64,000 bases of DNA from Chrysaora quinquecirrha (Eukaryota > Cnidaria > Scyphozoa > Semaeostomeae > Pelagiidae), in the NCBI GenBank assembly GCA_014526335.1, contig JACTAT010000037.1, positions 6,850,863 to 6,914,862 on the forward strand, in the 5' to 3' direction. The position numbers and the translations under genes are program-made. Every line of letters starts with the position of its first letter. Position 1 is the stretch's first letter. Below the pieces are notes generated by a model. The model ran no database searches. It saw only the letters and a list, made by a program, of their open reading frames with translations, and was not told the DNA's origin. Positions 59,791 through 64,000 of this stretch are shown piece by piece.

Positions 59791-61391
59791 TGTAGGCTGA
59801 AGAGTGGAAATCAAAGCTCAAAGACATATAATCAACAACAACAACCATGCACTGAACTAGCCAGAGCTTCTTCTCCGCCCCAACATAAATTTTTTCACGA
59901 AAAAGTCATGCTGGTAGAAAATAAATGAGCATTTGATAAAAATTTGAACAAATGAGGTGAAATTTGCAAATTAAATTTATTTAATTTCGTATTCAAAAAA
60001 CGAAAATGCCATGAAAATGACTCTCAATCTAAACTCGCTGCTGTTTGGGGAGAATGCAGTACACAATCTTTATCAGAATACAGTCTATAGGGATAGTTAG
60101 GCACAAAATCGTTGAAATTTAAGAATTATTTAAGAATAATCCCAGGGTCAAGCTGAATGAAGACAATTTTCTTTATCTCTCTAGGTTTTTCCACAAGGGA
60201 CAGAAGTGTGATTGTAACGCTGTATATGTCTTCAAAGTGTGTCTGTCGCGTTCCATATGTTTTAAAATACACCAACCATGTGTATGTATTCATAAACTAT
60301 AGTATAATATAGTTCTATAGTATGATATAGTGTACTTCTCGATACGGTGTTCACCTTAATACGATGTTTACATGCTGCTGTGTTTTGTACATATTCGGTT
60401 ATTATTAGCTATAAAGTGGAAAATGACAAAGATTTGACTTGATTTATCTTGACCTTTAGGCCACTTAACACTTTAAAAAAGTGTGCACAGAAAGAAACTT
60501 GATGTGATTCATTTATGAGGGTCGTATAGGGGTTCTGGGGAACAGGGGAACATGCCCAAAAACAACTTGGGGAACAGGGATCAAACAGGAATCTGCAGAG
60601 GGAACAAGGGAAAAATCAGTTTCCTTTCAGGGATCAGGGAACATTCTAAATGATTAGATAAAACATTTGAAAATAGAAATGATTGATGAAAAATACAAGA
60701 ATTTTAGGATTTTCATCCTTCTTTTATTTACACTTAATTCTTACCCATTTATACTTAGATTTATACTCAAATCGGATGATCGTTACTACGTCACCCATTG
60801 ACCTCGTTTTGGCTTCAATTTCTGGTTTCTTAGGTCAAAAGAACTGCGAGGCAGGAGGCAGGCCCCTTATATTAGCGAAATCGGAAACAAGAATAACACA
60901 CAAACATGCCAACTTAAAACATATTTAACTTAAATAGTCTTACAAGGGAGTTTTCGTTTGAAACAATTTTCGAAGGGAACATCTGAAAAATTTCCCAGGG
61001 AACATGGGAACAAATCATATTATTGAAGGGGAACAAGGGAGCTAAGACCCCCTGGGAGCCTCATTTATGGAATCTGAATTCAACGAATTAAAAAGACATG
61101 AACAAGAGTAATAAATCTTGGTTTGCTGCCTTTTTACCTTTTAATTTTGTAAGTTTACATGACGCAGCTAATTTACCCTTATACATTTAACATTCGTTAG
61201 AGGACCTTCAGTACAAAGGTAACACAACGTTGGGAATTCATTGTACTTTTTGACTGATGGGTTTTAAGCTTCCGTGTTTTCCATTCCGTGTTATCAACGT
61301 TCCACGAACACAACAGAATCTAAAAAAAATCTTTTGAAAGATTTGCCCAGACATGTTTTGAGTATCTCCATTTCGCTGAAAAACTTGGAAA
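59791..61391. other. No gene seen; upstream region of the collagen/Ig gene
   Basis: Contains gggaacaggggaaca and gggaacaagggagc motifs near 60540-60660 and 60970-61050, in loosely repeated form, but no terminal structure. No exon identified. Confidence 0.4.
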
Positions 61392-61632
61392 ATGAAGGAC
61401 AACAAATTTGAGAAAGATTTCAAAGAATTTCAATGCAAAAATTGCAGAATAACATGGCTGATTTCTGCAATTTCTCTGGTTATTGCAATTTCATGCATTT
61501 TTCTAACTGCAAGATTCGGTAATCAATTGAATGAACAGAAAACAAAATTTGAAGATGAGTTGGTAAACATGAAAGGCTTGATCTATGGATTCGGCCTAAA
61601 GTCAAAATTGGATTCAACATTCCCAAACGAAA
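61392..61632 (+). CDS. Collagen/Ig gene exon 1: cytoplasmic tail and membrane anchor
   Basis: 80 codons plus one base. After the membrane segment comes a coil-like stretch QLNEQKTKFEDELVNMKG. The donor is a|gtaaag at 61633. The start is the first ATG of the frame and is preceded by cttggaaa. Confidence 0.85.
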
Positions 61633-64000
61633 GTAAAGATTTTTATATTTATGTATTAGCTTAATTTTAAATCGATCGATCAATTAATTTTTGCACTCAA
61701 TGTCGAGGAAGCATTGATAACATAAATGATAAATGTTTGGGATTTAGGATAACATGAAGAGGATTTTATATGATTTGATCTCAAAAAGCTTTAAGTACAT
61801 CAAAGTACACGTTTTTTTTTTTTATAAGAAACCGGTTTATAAGAAACCTAGAACTAGACACCCCAAAAGTTAAGAAACTTTTAGAACTAGGAGGAAGGAG
61901 TTAAGAAACTTAAGAAATTATTGTGTCAGTTTTCCAACATACTAATTTCAAATTTGTGGACGTAGTAATCAATTCTCAAGCATTTCCGTGCGATTTCTCG
62001 CACCAGCATGGCTAATTCTTTGTAATACAATAATATTAATAATTTGCTTGCTATATTCACGTTCTTTTATCGCTTTTACTGCAATTTATTACCATTAAAT
62101 AAAGAAACTGTTAAGAAACTTTTAGAACTAAAATTGGGCCAAAAATTAAGAAACTTTTAGAACTAGGCCCCGAGCCAGGTTTCTTATAAAAAAAAAAACG
62201 TGTAGCATTCATTGGAAATTGGAATAGATGCTTTTGTGAAGAAATAGGGGAGCGATCACAAGAACAAGTACCGACTTTCTGAGCAATAAATTTGCTTTTT
62301 AATTCTTTCTTGTCCACTGCACACTGGACTTCTACTCATCATCATCATCGTCGCGATAGCCTGCGAGCAGACTCTGCGAAGGAGTCGAAAAAGAAAGGAG
62401 GGAGAGCATTTTTCCTTCCTTCTTCCTCACCCCTTAGTCTGCGCGACGAGTTTTTTCGAGTTCTCTTGACTTTCTGCTCCCAGTTTTCTCTATTGCTCAC
62501 TAAGGTAGGTAGCTCTTCTTTATTACTAGACTGTAGCATAGCATGAAAACACTCGTTTGGAAGGTAATAATGTATCATTTACCTAGTAGAGGCACAGGAG
62601 GCCCACTATCACAAATATCATGAATGGTATAACCTTGCTTGTGTTGTTTTCTGCCTAATACGTATAAAGCTATCACAATGTGGTGTCTTCTGAACAACAG
62701 CAACAACCCAAATATCTTTATCGAAAATAGGACGTTTTAGGCAGAAAACAACACAAGTAAGGTTATAAGACTCGTAATATTTGTGCGATTGGGCCTCTTG
62801 TGGTAGAGGAGCAATGTATTCTTCAAAATATTCTCTTTAACGACATACAAATCTCCCCTCCCCCCTCTCCTTTACATATCCTTATTTGATTCAATGACAT
62901 TGAAATAGATGTTCCAGTCACCGCGTATAGCCCTTAGTGTGTTGCCTTGACTAGAATTTAACTGAAATTTATTTTCTTAGAACGATATGGTCTAAAAAAA
63001 ATCTATATGTATTCTTAGATAACAACTTTGAAATGGTGAAGTCTCGTGTAAGAAGAAACCCGATATCCCAACAGCCAGCTGTCCTTATCGGAAGTATTGA
63101 GAGGTCGCTAAGCATTCTAAAACAATTCTATTCAAGCAAAGATACACAAACTCAACTTTGCAATAAGACCGTTGTTTGTGTTGGAAGAAGAGGAAGACGC
63201 GGAAAAGCCGGACCACGTGGACTGAAAGGAGATCGAGGAGAAATTGGTCTACCTGGTCAAAGAGGCCCTGCTGGCTTAAAGGGAGAAAAAGGAGAAACAG
63301 GACCAAGAGGTCCTCCTGGGTTATCAATTGAGAAAGCAAGGATAACATCAAAACCATCGAATGTTAGAGTGAATGAAGGTTCTACAGCAACATTTACATG
63401 TGAGGCCACAGGGTATCCAAAGCCAGATATAACATGGTTGCATAATAATAAGAAGTTAACAGGCAGTAGAAGAAATGTGAAGATTATTGATAATATTGGG
63501 TTAGAAATTCAGAATGTTTCACCAAGTGATAATGGTACAGTTACATGTGTTGCAGATAATGTTATTGGAAAGGACGAAGCTTCTGCAAACGTGTTTGTCT
63601 CAAGTAAGTTTGGGTTATTTATAAAGTACATTTTGAAATATCTTCATTTACAGAATTATATATTGAAAACACAATTTCATTCAAGCTTCACTTTCCTAAT
63701 AGGCTCGTTTCGATTCTTATCTATGCATCCATTTTTCCTGTGGTCCGTATATAATCTGAATTACCATGGAGCTGCGAAGAGTGTTAGGCCAAAAGGGTCT
63801 GAGTACCTCGTGACATGTTTTCCCACGACCATGGTAGCTAATATTGTTACATTATCATCATTAACATACGATTTCTATGTTTTCATGACATGGAATTCTA
63901 AAGAAAATCTTGTTTTCAGCCAAGCCAACGATAACTATAAATCCAACCCAGTTACTAGCTACAAGAGGTCGCACTTACGAGATTAAATGTACAACAACTG
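61392..64000 (+). CDS. Type II membrane protein with collagen triple helix and Ig domains, 5' part (3 exons, runs off window)
   Basis: Exons 61392-61632, 63019-63603 and 63920 to the window end join with matching phases (1/2 at both introns). The protein starts MKDNKFEKDFKEFQCKNC and has one hydrophobic segment at about residues 20-40 (ITWLISAISLVIAISCIFL) with a charged short N-terminus and no signal peptide, so type II orientation is likely. Residues 136-183 are 16 uninterrupted Gly-X-Y triplets (GRRGRRGKAG to GPRGPPGLS). An Ig domain follows with Cys 208, Trp 220 and Cys 257; the usual Tyr before the second Cys is Val (DNGTVTC). Exon 3 opens a second Ig domain (TKPTITINPTQLLATRGRTY). Membrane-anchored collagen proteins such as gliomedin/colmedins end in olfactomedin; the C-terminus is not visible here. 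Probably an extracellular matrix or cell-adhesion protein; precise identity unknown. Confidence 0.9.
61808..62202. mobile_element. TACACG-family MITE in intron 1 of the collagen/Ig gene
   Basis: Ends CACGTTTTTTTTTTTTATAA and TTATAAAAAAAAAAACGTG, flanked by TA (61806-61807 and 62203-62204). Both arms repeat taagaaacttttagaacta and tttcttataa. It resembles the TACACTC family in its ends and in the ttataagaa motif. Confidence 0.85.
62578..62812. mobile_element. Imperfect inverted-repeat element in intron 1 of the collagen/Ig gene
   Basis: The left arm ataaccttgcttgtgttgtt then ttctgcc pairs with the right arm ggcagaaaacaacacaagta then aggttat. Pairing extends outward through aggcccactatcacaaatat versus atatttgtgcgattgggcct. 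Arms about 75 bp; target duplication not resolved. Confidence 0.7.
63019..63603 (+). CDS. Collagen/Ig gene exon 2: stalk, collagen helix, first Ig domain
   Basis: The acceptor tgtattcttag ends at 63018; two bases complete Asn. Contains a Ser/Gln-rich stalk, CNKTVVCV, the Gly-X-Y region and the complete Ig domain, ending VFVS plus one base at gtaagt (63604). Confidence 0.92.
63920..64000 (+). CDS. Collagen/Ig gene exon 3 (partial): start of second Ig domain
   Basis: Acceptor tcttgttttcag. Reads (T)KPTITINPTQLLATRGRTY, then EIKCTTT with the first Ig cysteine, and continues past the window. The 317-codon frame from 63033 reads through the preceding intron and is not the real protein. Confidence 0.85.

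Overview
The window looks like nuclear DNA of an early-branching animal, most likely a cnidarian (anthozoan). It is A+T-rich, has GT-AG introns with short coding exons, holds animal housekeeping and channel genes, and is crowded with inverted-repeat DNA transposon debris. The taxon is inferred from gene content and the collagen/Ig gene type; no species-level marker was seen. Nothing bacterial, and no CRISPR array, was found.

Four host genes can be reconstructed exon by exon. (1) 1795-4199 (+): the C-terminal part of a cytoplasmic poly(A)-binding protein (end of RRM4, Gln-rich linker, MLLE domain and stop). (2) 10381-17598 (+): a complete two-exon TASK-type two-pore K+ channel of 325 residues, with the intron inside the first selectivity filter. 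(3) 27405-44237 (-): the 3' half of the splicing factor gene PRPF6, in ten short exons with matching phases except at one exon, which carries a 1-nt frameshift and is cut by a transposon. (4) 61392-64000 (+): the start of a type II membrane protein with a collagen triple helix followed by Ig domains, running off the window. These genes belong to RNA metabolism, excitability and extracellular matrix and show no sign of being functionally linked.

The rest is mostly repeats. There is a pentanucleotide microsatellite at 7.56-8.61 kb. Two related foldback elements (12.4-14.5 and 44.6-48.1 kb) have minisatellite arms that frame an inverted copy of an unknown acidic peptide. A dead hAT transposase gene (23.9-26.4 kb) is split by a hairpin retroelement-like insertion with a 10-bp target duplication. 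At least ten short inverted-repeat (MITE-like) elements were found, several with clean target duplications (TA, or 8 bp). A homogeneous 162-bp satellite of roughly 55 copies occupies about 50.8-59.8 kb; on its antisense strand it gives spurious ORFs of more than 500 codons.

I did not find a convincing new multi-gene system. The most unusual structures are the foldback pair, the hairpin inside the hAT gene, the 162-bp (54-codon) satellite, the PRPF6 lesion, and a CCAAT/TATA promoter-like sequence present as two inverted copies inside PRPF6 introns.
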